Positions 1 to 10,230 are shown, numbered from the stretch's first letter. The stretch is 64,000 nucleotides of DNA from Marinomonas sp. THO17 (GCF_040436405.1 NZ_AP031575.1:3661501-3725500), one strand, 5' to 3'. Notes: a model not told the origin generated them from the sequence alone. Numbers and translations: made by a program.

Positions 1-733
1 TAAAAATATTCCGATACGTATCGGTGTCAATGCTGGCTCTCTTGAGAAAGATTTGCAAAAGAAATACGGTGAACCCACTCCTGATGCTCTGGTGGAGTCT
101 GCGTTCCGTCAAATTCAGTATTTTGATGAACTGGATTTCCATGAATATAAGTTGAGCTTAAAAGCATCGGATATTTTCATGACGGTTGAAGCCTACCGTA
201 AAATTGCTTCACAGATAGATAATCCTCTCCACCTTGGTATCACCGAGGCCGGTGGTTTACGTTCGGGTACGGTAAAATCTTCCATTGGCCTTGGCTTATT
301 GTTGATGGATGGTATAGGTGATACCTTGCGTGTGTCTTTGGCGGCCGATCCAGTGCAAGAAATTAAAGTAGGTTGGGACATGTTGCGCAGTTTGAAATTG
401 CGTAATCGTGGCATTAACTTTATTGCTTGTCCTAGTTGTTCACGTCAGAATTTTGATGTTATTAAAACCATGAACGAACTAGAAGAACGTTTAGAAGACG
501 TCACCATTCCAATGGATGTGGCGGTAATTGGTTGTGTGGTGAATGGCCCAGGTGAAGCTAAAGAGGCTGATATTGGTTTAACTGGCGGTACCCCGAACAA
601 TCTGATTTATCAAGACGGTAAGCCTGATAGTAAAACCAAAAACCTGTCATTGGTGGACGATCTAGAGAAAAAAATTCGCGAGAAGGCCATTCTTAAAGAG
701 CAAGAAATGGCCAACATTATTGCTAAAAGTTAA
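1..733 (+). CDS. ispG: 4-hydroxy-3-methylbut-2-enyl diphosphate synthase IspG (5' end outside window)
   Basis: This is the C-terminal part, about 243 residues, of the [4Fe-4S] enzyme that makes HMBPP in the MEP isoprenoid pathway. The reading frame is open from base 2, so the true start lies upstream of the window. Visible family signatures are the segment [13 protein letters not shown] at the left edge, [11 protein letters not shown] near base 430 and [15 protein letters not shown] near base 533. These supply the cluster-binding cysteines and the conserved NGPGE loop. The stop at 731-733 is followed nine bases later by hisS, an arrangement common in gammaproteobacteria. Assignment is firm; only the N-terminal TIM-barrel part is missing from view. 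Confidence 0.97.
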   Translation, partial: KNIPIRIGVNAGSLEKDLQKKYGEPTPDALVESAFRQIQYFDELDFHEYKLSLKASDIFMTVEAYRKIASQIDNPLHLGITEAGGLRSGTVKSSIGLGLLLMDGIGDTLRVSLAADPVQEIKVGWDMLRSLKLRNRGINFIACPSCSRQNFDVIKTMNELEERLEDVTIPMDVAVIGCVVNGPGEAKEADIGLTGGTPNNLIYQDGKPDSKTKNLSLVDDLEKKIREKAILKEQEMANIIAKS

Positions 734-742
734 GGATCCATA

Positions 743-2026
743 GTGGCTCGTAAAATTCAAGCGATCCGAGGGATGAATGATATCCTTCCTGATCAATCTT
801 CTGTCTGGTTGTATCTAGAAAAGACAGTTGCCGATGTTGTTAAGTCTTACGGTTATCAACAAATTCGTTTTCCTATTGTGGAAAATACGGATTTGTTTAA
901 GCGTGGTGTGGGTGAAACAACAGATATAGTTGAGAAAGAAATGTACACCTTTGAGGATCGTAATGGTGAGTCTTTGACTTTGCGTCCTGAGGGTACAGCC
1001 AGTTGTGTGCGTGCAGCTGATCAAGCCGGTTTGTTATTTAACCAAGTACAGCGTCTGTGGTACACAGGCCCTATGTTTCGCTATGAGCGTCCGCAGAAAG
1101 GTCGTTATCGTCAATTCCACCAAATTGGTGTGGAGTCATTCGGCATGGCAAGTGCAGACATAGATGCTGAATTGATCATTTTATCCGCTAAACTGTGGCA
1201 GCAATTAGGCTTACTAGAGCAGGTTGAGTTGCAGTTGAATACCATAGGTTTGGCGTCAGAACGAGAAGCCTTTAAAGCCAGCTTGGTTGACTATCTAACT
1301 GAATTCAAAGAAGAGTTGGACGAGGACAGTCAGCGTCGTTTGACCACCAATCCATTGCGTATCTTGGATTCAAAAGATGCTAAGACACAAGACGTCTTAA
1401 AAAATGCGCCCAGTCTTGATGATTTCATTGGTGAAGAATCGCGAGCGCACTTTGATCGCTTGCAAGCCATTCTGACCGCTAATGGTGTGCCTTTTGTGAT
1501 TAATAATCGCTTGGTTCGCGGTTTGGATTATTACGGTAAGACAGTATTTGAATGGGTGACAAGCCATTTGGGTGCACAAGCTACCGTTTGTGCAGGTGGA
1601 CGTTATGATGGTTTGGTTGAACAGCTTGGTGGTAAAGCGACACCTGCGGTGGGGTTCGCCATGGGTGTTGAGCGTCTTATCCTGTTATTGGAAACCCTAA
1701 ATCTGGTGCCTGAAGAAGCGCAATACCGTACAGATGTGTTTATCATCAGCTTGGGTGAAGAAGCTGAAATCGCTTCAACAGTGTTGGCTGAACAGATTCG
1801 AAAGGCCAATCCAGAATTGGTGGTATTGCGTCATTGTGGTGGCGGAAACTTCAAGAACCAAATGAAAAAAGCCGATCGTTCAAATGCCCGTTATACCCTG
1901 ATTATGGGGCAAGACGAAGTAGACCAAAGTATTTGCCAGATGAAAGATATGAAAACGGGTGAGCAAATAGCTATTGCATTGGTAAATTTACCAGAGCATT
2001 TGGTTACGAGTTTAAAAAATATATAA
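743..2026 (+). CDS. hisS: Histidine-tRNA ligase
   Basis: Class II aminoacyl-tRNA synthetase that charges tRNA-His in the cytoplasm. The 427-residue length fits bacterial HisRS. The N terminus (IQAIRGMNDILPDQ) is the family start, motif 2 follows (MFRYERPQKGRYRQFHQ), and the two histidine-specific motifs LVRGLDYYGKT (about residue 256) and AGGRYDGLVEQLGG (about 284) are present, then the anticodon-binding domain. The start is GTG at 743, nine bases after ispG, with an AAGGATC ribosome site overlapping the ispG stop. It is almost certainly co-transcribed with ispG. Confidence 0.98.
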   Translation: MARKIQAIRGMNDILPDQSSVWLYLEKTVADVVKSYGYQQIRFPIVENTDLFKRGVGETTDIVEKEMYTFEDRNGESLTLRPEGTASCVRAADQAGLLFNQVQRLWYTGPMFRYERPQKGRYRQFHQIGVESFGMASADIDAELIILSAKLWQQLGLLEQVELQLNTIGLASEREAFKASLVDYLTEFKEELDEDSQRRLTTNPLRILDSKDAKTQDVLKNAPSLDDFIGEESRAHFDRLQAILTANGVPFVINNRLVRGLDYYGKTVFEWVTSHLGAQATVCAGGRYDGLVEQLGGKATPAVGFAMGVERLILLLETLNLVPEEAQYRTDVFIISLGEEAEIASTVLAEQIRKANPELVVLRHCGGGNFKNQMKKADRSNARYTLIMGQDEVDQSICQMKDMKTGEQIAIALVNLPEHLVTSLKNI

Positions 2027-2072
2027 AGCTTAGCGTGGAATAGACGCCATGCTGTTAATGAGGAAATAAAAA

Positions 2073-2714
2073 GTGTCTGAATTAAAGACTGAAGAAGAAC
2101 AAATTGAAGCCTTTAAAGCTTGGTGGAAAAAGAACGGTACAACGCTGGTTATTGTTATTGCCGTTGCGGCGGCAGGCTACTTTGGTTGGCAAGCTTGGAA
2201 AACCAATCAAGAAAATCATCTGAGTGAAGCATCTGCTTTGTACCAAAACTTGGTTGAGGCGGCGGCTAACCTAGAAGATGAAAACAACCAGAAAACCGTA
2301 AGTTACATTGCTCAACAATTGTCTGAGAATTATAGCGACACAGGTTACGCTATGTTTGGTCAATTGTTCTTGGCTCGCGTGGATGTGGAGCAAGGCAATT
2401 ATGACGCGGCCATAGCGGCACTAAAGTTAGCGGCCACACAAACCGAAGATGCTTCTTTTGTTGCTATTGCAAACTTGCGTATTGCTCGTTTGTTATTGCA
2501 ACAAGGTAATTATCAAGCGGCAATGGATCATGCACAACAAGTAACACAAGCTGAATACTTGGCTCAGCAGCAGGAAGTCATAGGTGACATTTTCTTGCAA
2601 CAGAATATGCGCGATGAAGCACGCACTGCCTATGAAAAAGCCAGTGAGGCACTGGGAACAGGTGTGAATCATCCTCTGCTCGATATAAAACTTCAGGATT
2701 TAGTGAAAGGTTAA
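2073..2714 (+). CDS. yfgM: YfgM-family tetratricopeptide protein (ancillary SecYEG translocon subunit)
   Basis: 213-residue inner-membrane protein with a cytoplasmic N-terminal stretch, one membrane anchor (about residues 23-43, TLVIVIAVAAAGYFGW) and a periplasmic TPR-like domain rich in alanine and glutamine. In E. coli the homologue associates with SecYEG and the chaperone PpiD and helps outer-membrane protein maturation. The start is GTG at 2073 behind an AGGAAAT site. It lies between hisS and bamB, the conserved place for this gene, and its stop is two bases before the bamB start, so the two are translationally close. Confidence 0.93.
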   Translation: MSELKTEEEQIEAFKAWWKKNGTTLVIVIAVAAAGYFGWQAWKTNQENHLSEASALYQNLVEAAANLEDENNQKTVSYIAQQLSENYSDTGYAMFGQLFLARVDVEQGNYDAAIAALKLAATQTEDASFVAIANLRIARLLLQQGNYQAAMDHAQQVTQAEYLAQQQEVIGDIFLQQNMRDEARTAYEKASEALGTGVNHPLLDIKLQDLVKG

Positions 2715-2716
2715 TA

Positions 2717-3850
2717 ATGAAAAAGTCTCTTTTTCTGCTGTTATTATCGGCGGTTATCATACAAGGCTGTTCTAACGCTCGCCCGCCCTTGCCAGAATTG
2801 CCCAAGTTGGCTAATGAAGTTGACCTTCATAAGGATTGGCGCACGGGAGTTGATGGCGACTTTGGTGAAACCAGTGAACGTTTTAGCCTTGTTGCCAAAG
2901 ACGATCAATTGTATTTGGTGACGGATCAAGGCACCTTGTATGTATTGAATCAACAAGATGGTGATGTCATCAGTAAAATTGAGACACAATATCCTGCCAG
3001 TTCGGGCGTGGCTTTGCAGGGTGACACAATTTACTTCGGTACTTATGATGCACAATTGATCGCAGTGTCTTTGTCCGATAAGAGTGTGCTTTGGGAAAAG
3101 AGTCTCAGTTCAGAAATTTTAGCGGAAGCCACTTATGCTGCAGGTAGAGTGGCGGTTCAAACGGCTGATGGTTGGTTGAGTGTATTAGAAGCCGATAGCG
3201 GCAATACCCTCTGGCGTGCAAAAGCAGATTTGCCAGCCTTAACCGTTCGCGGTACCAGCGCTCCGGCCATTGCTGGTGGTTTGGTTATCAGTGGTTTTGC
3301 TGATGGTCAGGTCAAGGCTTTCTCACTAGAGTCTGGTGAAGAAGTTTGGGCTTATGCGGTTGGTAAGCCGGAAGGTCGTTATGAAATTGAGCGCTTAAGT
3401 GACGTGGATGGTCGTTTGGTGGTGAAAGACAATGTTGTTTACGCGGTGGCGTATAATGGCACTTTGGTCGCCTTGTCACTCAGCACGGGGAGACCATTGT
3501 GGCAGCGTAATATTGCCAGTGCTGTTGGTGTCGCAGTGAAAGACGACCTTTTGGTGGTTGTGGATATGCAGAGCAAAGTGATGGCTTTGAATGCGAAAAA
3601 TGGTACGGAAATTTGGCAAAACTCAGAGCTATTGGATCGTGATCTGATAACACCGGAGTTTTTTGGCCAGTACCTCGCTTTGATGGATCGCGCCGGCTTT
3701 GTTCATTTACTCGATGTGAAGAGTGGTAATATTGTGGCGCGTACTCTTGCCAATGAAATAGATGTACCGCCAGGCAGTCGTATGCTCGCCAAAGACAAGC
3801 GCTTATTTATTTTGACACCGGATGAAGATGTCACTGCCTTGACCTATTAG
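2717..3850 (+). CDS. bamB: Outer membrane assembly lipoprotein BamB
   Basis: 377-residue lipoprotein of the BAM complex that inserts beta-barrel proteins into the outer membrane. A signal peptide ends in a lipobox (VIIQGC, Cys at about residue 18). The mature part is a beta-propeller of PQQ-like repeats, seen as recurring patterns such as DQGTLYVLNQQDGDVISK, SLSDKSVLWEKSL, LEADSGNTLWRAK and LSLSTGRPLWQRN. The ribosome site GAAAGG of the upstream yfgM tail precedes ATG 2717. The position between yfgM and der is conserved across gammaproteobacteria. Confidence 0.97.
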   Translation: MKKSLFLLLLSAVIIQGCSNARPPLPELPKLANEVDLHKDWRTGVDGDFGETSERFSLVAKDDQLYLVTDQGTLYVLNQQDGDVISKIETQYPASSGVALQGDTIYFGTYDAQLIAVSLSDKSVLWEKSLSSEILAEATYAAGRVAVQTADGWLSVLEADSGNTLWRAKADLPALTVRGTSAPAIAGGLVISGFADGQVKAFSLESGEEVWAYAVGKPEGRYEIERLSDVDGRLVVKDNVVYAVAYNGTLVALSLSTGRPLWQRNIASAVGVAVKDDLLVVVDMQSKVMALNAKNGTEIWQNSELLDRDLITPEFFGQYLALMDRAGFVHLLDVKSGNIVARTLANEIDVPPGSRMLAKDKRLFILTPDEDVTALTY

Positions 3851-3878
3851 TCAGCGCATCGAGAGATTTAATTTAGAA

Positions 3879-3920
3879 CGGGCTGCCATCGCTGATTGGG
3901 ATGGTGGCCGTTTGTTATTT
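3879..3920 (+). terminator. Possible weak terminator between bamB and der
   Basis: An imperfect hairpin pairs CGGGCTGCCATC (3879-3890) with GATGGTGGCCG (3900-3910) around a nine-base loop and is followed by TTTGTTATTT. GU pairs and a bulge weaken it. It may only partly separate der from the upstream operon. Confidence 0.35.
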
Positions 3921-3934
3921 ATAAAGGTAAAAAA

Positions 3935-5275
3935 ATGATACCAGTTATTGCATTGGTAGGTAGACCCAATGTTGGCAAATCCACTTTGTTTAATCAGTTG
4001 ACACGCTCTCGTGATGCTTTGGTGGCGGATTATCCTGGTTTGACCCGTGACCGTAAATATGGGGATGGCAAAGTGGGTGGGCATGAGTTTATTGTCATTG
4101 ATACGGGGGGTATCAGTGGTGATGAACAAGGTATAGACGAAAAAATGGCACGCCAGTCTTTGCAGGCTATTGAAGAAGCCGATTCTGTGTTGTTTTTGGT
4201 TGACGGTCGTCATGGTTTAAATCCTGCTGATGAAATGATTGCGAATCATTTGCGTCGCTCAAATAAACCTGTGACCTTGGTCGTCAATAAGACAGATGGT
4301 ATTAACGAAGACATTGCGTTAGCGGACTTTTATTCCCTAGGCTTTGCTGAACTACAACCGATTGCAGCGGCTCATGGTAAAGGTGTTCATGTGCTGATTG
4401 ATAGGGTAATGCTACCATTTGCCGAACAGGTGGAAGAGGCCAAAAATCAAATCGATTTGGATGCTAAAGGCATTCGCATTGGCGTAGTGGGACGTCCAAA
4501 TGTGGGAAAATCTACCTTAGTAAACCGCATGCTTGGTGAAGATCGAGTGGTAGTATACGACATGCCTGGCACCACACGAGACAGTGTGTATATTCCTTAT
4601 TCAAGACATGATAAAGAGTATACCTTAATTGATACCGCTGGGGTTCGTCGTCGTAAACATGTAAAGGAAGCGGTCGAGAAGTTTTCTATTGTGAAAACCT
4701 TACAAGCCATTCAAGACGCTAATGTGGTTATTGTGGTCATTGATTCACACGAAGATTTGGTCGAACAAGACTTACACATGATAGGTTATGTGTTGGATGC
4801 AGGACGTGGTGTCATCATTGCCATCAACAAATGGGACGGCTTACAGAAAGACGAGAGGGAGCATATCAAGAGTGAGGTAGAGCGTCGCTTAGGTTTTGTT
4901 CCTTATGCCAAAGTTCACTATATTTCGGCTTTGCATGGTACAGGTGTAGGGGATTTATACGACACCATAGAAACCACTTATGAATCTTGCTACGCAAAAT
5001 GGTCAACCAATCGCTTAACACGAATCCTAGAAGATGCTGTGTCTGAACACCAGCCGCCCATGGTGAACAGTCGACGTATTAAATTACGTTACGCTCACCA
5101 AGGAGGCTCAAACCCTCCGCGTATCGTAGTGCATGGTAATCAAGTTAATTCTCTACCTGGAAGCTACAAACGTTACTTGGAAAACAAGTTCCGTACTGTA
5201 CTTAAGGTAAGTGGAACTCCTATCATTTTCGAATTTAAATCGTCCGAAAACCCCTTTGCACCAAAGAAAAAATAG
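3935..5275 (+). CDS. der: Ribosome assembly GTPase Der (EngA)
   Basis: Essential tandem-GTPase needed for 50S subunit maturation. Two G domains are visible: GRPNVGKST at residues 9-17 and again about residue 190, with DTGG and DTAGV switch motifs and NKTD/NKWD specificity motifs, followed by a KH-like C-terminal domain. I chose ATG 3935 because it gives the family N terminus [12 protein letters not shown] and has an AAAGGTAA site; an upstream in-frame ATG at 3896 would add 13 residues unlike the family and lies within the hairpin region. The 446-residue length is normal. Confidence 0.97.
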   Translation: MIPVIALVGRPNVGKSTLFNQLTRSRDALVADYPGLTRDRKYGDGKVGGHEFIVIDTGGISGDEQGIDEKMARQSLQAIEEADSVLFLVDGRHGLNPADEMIANHLRRSNKPVTLVVNKTDGINEDIALADFYSLGFAELQPIAAAHGKGVHVLIDRVMLPFAEQVEEAKNQIDLDAKGIRIGVVGRPNVGKSTLVNRMLGEDRVVVYDMPGTTRDSVYIPYSRHDKEYTLIDTAGVRRRKHVKEAVEKFSIVKTLQAIQDANVVIVVIDSHEDLVEQDLHMIGYVLDAGRGVIIAINKWDGLQKDEREHIKSEVERRLGFVPYAKVHYISALHGTGVGDLYDTIETTYESCYAKWSTNRLTRILEDAVSEHQPPMVNSRRIKLRYAHQGGSNPPRIVVHGNQVNSLPGSYKRYLENKFRTVLKVSGTPIIFEFKSSENPFAPKKK

Positions 5276-5297
5276 CGCTAACAGATTGACTAAGATG

Positions 5298-5338
5298 AAA
5301 AAGCCTTGCTTGGGTGACCAAGCAAGGCTTTATTTTTT
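5298..5338 (+). terminator. Rho-independent terminator after der
   Basis: A 13-bp stem (AAGCCTTGCTTGG at 5301-5313 pairing with CCAAGCAAGGCTT at 5318-5330) around a GTGA loop is followed by TATTTTTT. This ends the ispG-der group. Confidence 0.92.
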
Positions 5339-5483
5339 GGTCTTAATTTATCCAGTTATTCTTTTTTTACATAACTCAGATATTTAAAGGATGAATGCAG
5401 TAATAATAGTGTCATTTAAGTCTGCTTTATCGAGTTTTCACATTTTTTTCACTAGTATCTGCGTATCTATCGTGGGGAAAATT

Positions 5484-6083
5484 ATGTTGTTTTTACGTGG
5501 TTTTATTTATCTAGTGTTGATTTCTGTTGTCGCGCAACTTATTTCCATAGAAGGCTATCAACACTTATCCGCAGCGCAATACAATGAGCATTCTGTCACT
5601 GAGCACTTGCAGGATTTTATGTCCTTCATGAGCTGTATGTTGTTTTTGTTCGTGTCTCGTCGCTCCCCAGTGCTTAAAATTGCGTCGACTTTGCTGGCGG
5701 CTTTAATGGCCATGATGTTCGTACGAGAATCGGATTCATTATTGGACCACTATGTGTTTGATGGCGCTTGGCAAAGTGTGGTGTTATTGATACTGCTGTG
5801 TGTGGTTATTTTCTTATGGGGGCAGTTCAGAGCTATTTACCCTTCTATAAAGGAATACGCGAAACATCCAAGTTTCGGTACTTTTCTGGCAGGTTTTGTG
5901 ACTATCTTAGGCTTTTCCCGATTGATGGGACGAGGTTCATTTTGGGAAGCTGTGATGGGCGATGCTTACATGCGTGTTGTGAAAAACATAGTAGAAGAAG
6001 GCATTGAAACCCTGGGTTATACACTGATTTTTATTTCTGCTGTGGAATTAGCCTTGGCATATCGTCGTAAACTCCATCAATAA
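5484..6083 (+). CDS. Multi-pass membrane protein of unknown function
   Basis: 199-residue protein with about five or six predicted membrane segments. I do not recognise the family with confidence. Charged motifs sit near or inside the membrane: RESDSLLDH after the third helix and EEGIETLGY before the last helix. These conserved-looking acidic/His pairs hint at a quinone, haem or ion site, but that is speculation. ATG 5484 is preferred because it has a GGGGAAA ribosome site; an in-frame ATG at 5391 would add 31 hydrophobic residues and has its AAAGG directly against the start codon. It stands alone between two terminators. Confidence 0.75.
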   Translation: MLFLRGFIYLVLISVVAQLISIEGYQHLSAAQYNEHSVTEHLQDFMSFMSCMLFLFVSRRSPVLKIASTLLAALMAMMFVRESDSLLDHYVFDGAWQSVVLLILLCVVIFLWGQFRAIYPSIKEYAKHPSFGTFLAGFVTILGFSRLMGRGSFWEAVMGDAYMRVVKNIVEEGIETLGYTLIFISAVELALAYRRKLHQ

Positions 6084-6109
6084 TTTTTAAAGAATCCTCT
6101 CAAACATTG

Positions 6110-6151
6110 AAAATCCCCCAGTATAGTTAGCTTGTACTAGGGGATTTTTTT
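6110..6151. terminator. Bidirectional terminator between converging genes
   Basis: AAATCCCCCAGTA (6111-6123) pairs with TACTAGGGGATTT (6135-6147) and is flanked by T-rich sequence on the right and A-rich on the left. It serves the membrane-protein gene on the plus strand and ygiQ on the minus strand; the distal T run overlaps the ygiQ stop. Confidence 0.85.
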
Positions 6152-8372
6152 AACGCGCTCTGGACTTTTGTTTGCCCGTCAGTTTTCCTTTAGGGCGATT
6201 TTTATTCGCCTTATTACGCGCTTTTTCATTTGCTAAGTTTTTCGCCATGGTAGGTCGATTGGAACTGTGAGAAGCGCCCGTGCCTTGTCCAGGTTTCGCT
6301 TTTTTTGGTCGGCGTGGTGCGCGTTTATCCTGTTCAGCAGGGGGGACTAATTTGTTCGCTCCATGACCAATTAAGTCGGATCGTCCCATTTTGATTAAGG
6401 TGTCCCTTAATGCTTGCCAATTGCTTGGATCATGATAACGCAAGAAGCCTTTTTGCACGCGACGTTGCTCATAGTCTTTTGGCGTGTAGACATCTTCACT
6501 CTTATAGGTCACTTGTTTTAGTGGGTTTTTACTTGAGTGATACATGGCGGTTGCCAGTGACATAGGCGATGGATAGAAGGTTTGTACTTGATCGGGTTTA
6601 AAGTCGTGAGTCTTCAACCAGACCGCAAGATTCATCATATCTTCATCTGAACTGCCGGGATGAGCCGCGATAAAGTAGGGGATTAAATGCTGCTTCTTAC
6701 CTGCTTCTTTTGAATACTTATCAAACATGCGTTTGAATCTATCATAGCTACCCATTCCCGGCTTCATCATCTTAGACAGGGTTTCCGTTTCTGAGTGCTC
6801 GGGAGCAATTTTTAATAGACCGCCAACGTGATAAGTCACCAGTTCTCGAACGTATTCAGGGTCTTCCACCGCCAAATCATAACGTAAACCAGAGGCGATG
6901 GAGACAGTATGAATGCCTTCAATTGCTCGTGTTTTGCGGTACAGCTCGGTCGTTGGGCTATGATCTGTGTTCAGATTTGAGCAAATGGTTGGATAGACGC
7001 ACGATAGTTTTCGACAAGAAGCTTGAATCTCGTCGTCCTTACAATTCAAGGTGTACATGTTTGACGTAGGGCCACCCAGATCAGAGATATGGCCAGTAAA
7101 GCCGGGTACTTTTGCTTTGATGTCTTCAATCTCATTTAAGATGGACTCATGTGAACGAGATTGGATGACACGTCCCTCATGTTCTGTAATGGAGCAAAAA
7201 GTACAACCACCAAAACAGCCTCGCATAATGTTGATAGAGGTCTTGATCATGTCGTAAGCCGGAATTCGGGCTTTTTTGTATTTTGGGTGTGGAACACGTG
7301 CGTAAGGCAGATCAAACACCCCATCCATTTCATCTGTTTCCAGTGGAATCGGCGGTGGATTTACCCAGATTTCTTTTTTGCCATGTTTTTGAATCAGTGC
7401 TCGCGCATTATGAGGATTAGATTCTAAATGCAAAATACGCGATGTGTGTGCGTACAAGACAGGGTCTTTCGACACTTTTTCAAAAGAGGGTAGGCGAATA
7501 TAGGTTTTTTCCGCATCCAGTTTTTCGCCACGACGTAATGGCGCTGGTATGACCCGAATTGGCATCACATCGGATTCTTCATTGGTCTGGCATTTGCCTT
7601 CAGGAATGTATTCGTATGGGCTGTAAATTTTGTCTATCTTTCCTGGCCAGTCAACACGCGTGGAATCGATTTCGGTGAAACCACCGGGTGGGGTATCACG
7701 AATTATGGTGGTACCACGAATATGGGTCAGTTCTTTCATGCTTTTGCCCATGGCAATCTCATGAGTGACTTCCAACATGGCACGTTCTGCATTACCGTAC
7801 AATAAGATGTCTGCGGTGGAGTCTATCAGTACAGAGCGACGTACTTCGTCGCTCCAATAATCGTATTGAGCAATACGACGTAAACTGGCTTCAATCCCTC
7901 CAATCATGACTGGCACATCATTAAAGGCTTCTTTACAGCGTTGTGAGTAGACAATGACGGCTCGATCAGGACGTTTACCACCTTCGCCATAAGGTGTGTA
8001 GGCATCATCATTACGTACTTTCAAATCTGCGGTATAACGGTTGATCATGGAATCCATGTTGCCAGCGGTAATACCAAAATACAGATTGGGTCGACCTAAA
8101 CGCATAAAGTCATCCGCGTTACGCCAGTTAGGCTGATCGATAATACCAACACGGTAACCTTTAGACTCTAATAAACGACCCAATACCGCCATGCCAAAAC
8201 TGGGGTGGTCGACATAAGCATCACCTGTGACTATGATCACATCACAGCTGTCCCAGCCTAGGGCATCCATTTCTTCCCGCGTGGTGGGTAGAAAAGGGGA
8301 AACACCATAACACTCAGCCCAATACGCTGGGTAAGAAAATAAGTGTTTTGCTGTCTTGTGTCGTTTGATCAT
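6150..8372 (-). CDS. ygiQ: YgiQ family radical SAM protein
   Basis: 740-residue radical-SAM protein with the UPF0313 layout: an N-terminal cobalamin-binding-like region ([17 protein letters not shown] near residue 45), the CxxxCxxC cluster motif in [11 protein letters not shown] (about residues 383-393), and a basic Lys/Arg/Pro-rich C-terminal tail after residue 680. The biochemical reaction of YgiQ is not established. ATG 8372 gives the expected start. It appears monocistronic, facing the preceding gene across a shared terminator. Confidence 0.93.
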   Translation of the reverse strand: MIKRHKTAKHLFSYPAYWAECYGVSPFLPTTREEMDALGWDSCDVIIVTGDAYVDHPSFGMAVLGRLLESKGYRVGIIDQPNWRNADDFMRLGRPNLYFGITAGNMDSMINRYTADLKVRNDDAYTPYGEGGKRPDRAVIVYSQRCKEAFNDVPVMIGGIEASLRRIAQYDYWSDEVRRSVLIDSTADILLYGNAERAMLEVTHEIAMGKSMKELTHIRGTTIIRDTPPGGFTEIDSTRVDWPGKIDKIYSPYEYIPEGKCQTNEESDVMPIRVIPAPLRRGEKLDAEKTYIRLPSFEKVSKDPVLYAHTSRILHLESNPHNARALIQKHGKKEIWVNPPPIPLETDEMDGVFDLPYARVPHPKYKKARIPAYDMIKTSINIMRGCFGGCTFCSITEHEGRVIQSRSHESILNEIEDIKAKVPGFTGHISDLGGPTSNMYTLNCKDDEIQASCRKLSCVYPTICSNLNTDHSPTTELYRKTRAIEGIHTVSIASGLRYDLAVEDPEYVRELVTYHVGGLLKIAPEHSETETLSKMMKPGMGSYDRFKRMFDKYSKEAGKKQHLIPYFIAAHPGSSDEDMMNLAVWLKTHDFKPDQVQTFYPSPMSLATAMYHSSKNPLKQVTYKSEDVYTPKDYEQRRVQKGFLRYHDPSNWQALRDTLIKMGRSDLIGHGANKLVPPAEQDKRAPRRPKKAKPGQGTGASHSSNRPTMAKNLANEKARNKANKNRPKGKLTGKQKSRAR

Positions 8373-8445
8373 GATGTGCTCTGGCTAGATGAATCGCAGG
8401 AATTCTGACAATGGATAATTTTACCTTATGTCATGGCCGGCATTA

Positions 8446-8484
8446 TCCCAGAAAAAGACTTGGGTAAACAGTCTTTGTCTGGGA
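8446..8484 (-). terminator. Hairpin downstream of tpm
   Basis: On the minus strand, arms 8484-8471 and 8459-8446 form a 14-bp stem with one mismatch (TCCCAGA plus AAGAC arms) immediately after the tpm stop. No strong T tract follows, so it may be a terminator or a 3'-end stabiliser. Confidence 0.5.
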
Positions 8485-8494
8485 AGAATCTGGT

Positions 8495-9136
8495 TTATTT
8501 TTGATCAATATGCCAAACACTTTCTTCAAACAGAGTGTAAAGACCGTCGCGATACTCTGTTTGGGTTTCCATAAGGTTTTCACTGGCCAGTTTGCGTATT
8601 TTGCTACCCCAAAGTTGCGTTATTTCCGTATCGTCAACGGAAAATGGCGGACCTTGCTTTTCACCTTCATAGAATAAGCTAATCAATAGTAGGAAGGCAT
8701 CATCGGCCAATCTCGCTAAGGTATGTTCAACATACTTTTTGCGCAAAGTGGTGGGCATGGCAACCATAGCAGCTCTGTCATAACAGGCATCAAATTGGTT
8801 TTCTTGGAAATCGAAGTAATCACCTTCGATCAAACGAATGGGTAACTCATTGATATGATGAATCTTTATTTTGCCTTTGTGCTCAGTTTCATAGGTCAAA
8901 TCATTGTCACCAATGAACTCAATGATAGCAAGGGAGGAAATTTCCACTCCGGTGACCTGATAACCTTGTTCCGCTAGCCAGATAATGTCGTTGGTTTTGC
9001 CGCATAAGGGAACCAAAACACGACTTTGTTTTGCAAGAGTGGGCCAATAGTCTATTAATTTTGGATTTATACCTTCCAAATGAAAGCCAATACGACCAGT
9101 TTGCCAACGTTCTAACCAAAACTCATTGGTAATCAT
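8495..9136 (-). CDS. tpm: Thiopurine S-methyltransferase family protein
   Basis: 213-residue SAM-dependent methyltransferase. The N terminus (FWLERWQTGRIGFH) is characteristic of bacterial TPMT, and the SAM-binding region is seen as VLVPLCGKTNDIIWLAEQGY around residues 41-60 followed by VTGVEIS. Bacterial members methylate thiopurines and some detoxify tellurite or selenium oxyanions. The start ATG 9136 has AAAGAGG upstream. A downstream hairpin closes the unit; the upstream gap holds the lysR terminator and an IS5-type end. Confidence 0.93.
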   Translation of the reverse strand: MITNEFWLERWQTGRIGFHLEGINPKLIDYWPTLAKQSRVLVPLCGKTNDIIWLAEQGYQVTGVEISSLAIIEFIGDNDLTYETEHKGKIKIHHINELPIRLIEGDYFDFQENQFDACYDRAAMVAMPTTLRKKYVEHTLARLADDAFLLLISLFYEGEKQGPPFSVDDTEITQLWGSKIRKLASENLMETQTEYRDGLYTLFEESVWHIDQK

Positions 9137-9168
9137 GGTAACCTCTTTAATGATGATAAGTTATTAAA

Positions 9169-9192
9169 CAGCAACCTAAGGGCAGGTTGCTG
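9169..9192 (-). terminator. Probable terminator of the lysR gene
   Basis: Perfect 9-bp stem CAGCAACCT/AGGTTGCTG with a six-base loop; on the minus strand it is followed by TTTAATAACTT. It lies between the lysR stop and tpm. Confidence 0.7.
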
Positions 9193-9219
9193 TAGCCAGT
9201 GGACTTGTTCGTACTTTCT
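9189..9219 (-). repeat. Solo IS5-type terminal repeat (MITE left-end remnant)
   Basis: Read on the minus strand, this 31-bp stretch contains GTACGAACAAGTCCACTG, identical over 18 bases to the left end of the intact MITE at 11577, with about five mismatches over the whole 31 bp. No matching right end is seen nearby, so it is a remnant. Confidence 0.75.
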
Positions 9220-9253
9220 CTAACATACAGGATAATATCTACTTAATTATAGG

Positions 9254-10135
9254 TTATTCTGCTTTACCATGCCGACAAACAAAATCCAAAAAGGCTTGAT
9301 TGGCTTTGGACAAATAGCCGTCTTTACGCCACGCTATGTTTAAATCTAACCAAATAGGCGGATCAAAAGACCGTATGATAAGCTGTTCATTATCTTCGAT
9401 GACCATGGCGAGCATGGTGGAGATACCGAATCCTTGTTGAATAATGGACTTGATCAAGGGTATTAAGTTGGTTTCAAATCCTATGTTCGGGGTAATGCCT
9501 ACTTGGGCTGCCAATTTGTCGACAATTCTGCGATGAAAGAAACCTTCTTTAAACATGACTAATTCTTCTTGGAAAAAGGTTTCTGGAGAGATTTTATCAA
9601 GCTGACTAAAGCTATGTTCTTCGCCAATAACGACTAACATTTCTTCTTCTAACAGATGCTCTCCCGCTAGGTTGTCTGGTAGGGTTTCTGCCACAATGAC
9701 ACTTAAATCCAATTCGCCTTTTTCGAGCATTTGTTGTAATTGCCAAGTGCCACCTTCAATGACGGTTAAGGTAATACTTGGGTATTGATTGCGAAAGCCC
9801 ATCAAAATAGGTGGGAAGTAATAAGACCCCAGCATACTTGGGATACCCACTCGAACTTCGCCTTTTTCTAAGCCATTTAATTCGGACATCTCTAACAAGG
9901 CTTCATCAGTTGCTTGAATAATTTTTTGCGCGTGCAGCAACAATTTTTTACCCTCATCAGTCAGGCTAATATTGCGATCGGCACGATGAATTAGGGTCAA
10001 GCCTAAATCGTTTTCCAGCTTTTTAATGGCCATACTGACAGCCGGTTGCGCTACACCAAACTCATTGGCGGCTTGGGTAAAGCTAGCGGTGCGCGCAATA
10101 CTGACCAAATAGCGAAGAGGTTTTATATCCATCAA
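9254..10135 (-). CDS. LysR-type transcriptional regulator (YnfL-like)
   Basis: 293-residue LysR regulator: N-terminal winged helix-turn-helix (residues about 3-62, TASFTQAANEFGVAQPAVS as recognition region) and a periplasmic-binding-type effector domain. It is divergent from an MFS transporter, the same pairing as ynfL/ynfM of E. coli, so it most likely controls that transporter. Its effector cannot be read from sequence. The 95-bp divergent gap contains AT-rich DNA suited to a LysR operator; no clear T-N11-A site stood out. Confidence 0.88.
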   Translation of the reverse strand: MMDIKPLRYLVSIARTASFTQAANEFGVAQPAVSMAIKKLENDLGLTLIHRADRNISLTDEGKKLLLHAQKIIQATDEALLEMSELNGLEKGEVRVGIPSMLGSYYFPPILMGFRNQYPSITLTVIEGGTWQLQQMLEKGELDLSVIVAETLPDNLAGEHLLEEEMLVVIGEEHSFSQLDKISPETFFQEELVMFKEGFFHRRIVDKLAAQVGITPNIGFETNLIPLIKSIIQQGFGISTMLAMVIEDNEQLIIRSFDPPIWLDLNIAWRKDGYLSKANQAFLDFVCRHGKAE

Positions 10136-10230
10136 TAACTCTTATGATTTCGATAAGTTAGATATATTTTATTGATCTTTTGCTCAGGCGTATAGTGGCC
10201 TTATTATCTCAGTTGCCTTGGGAGAGGACG

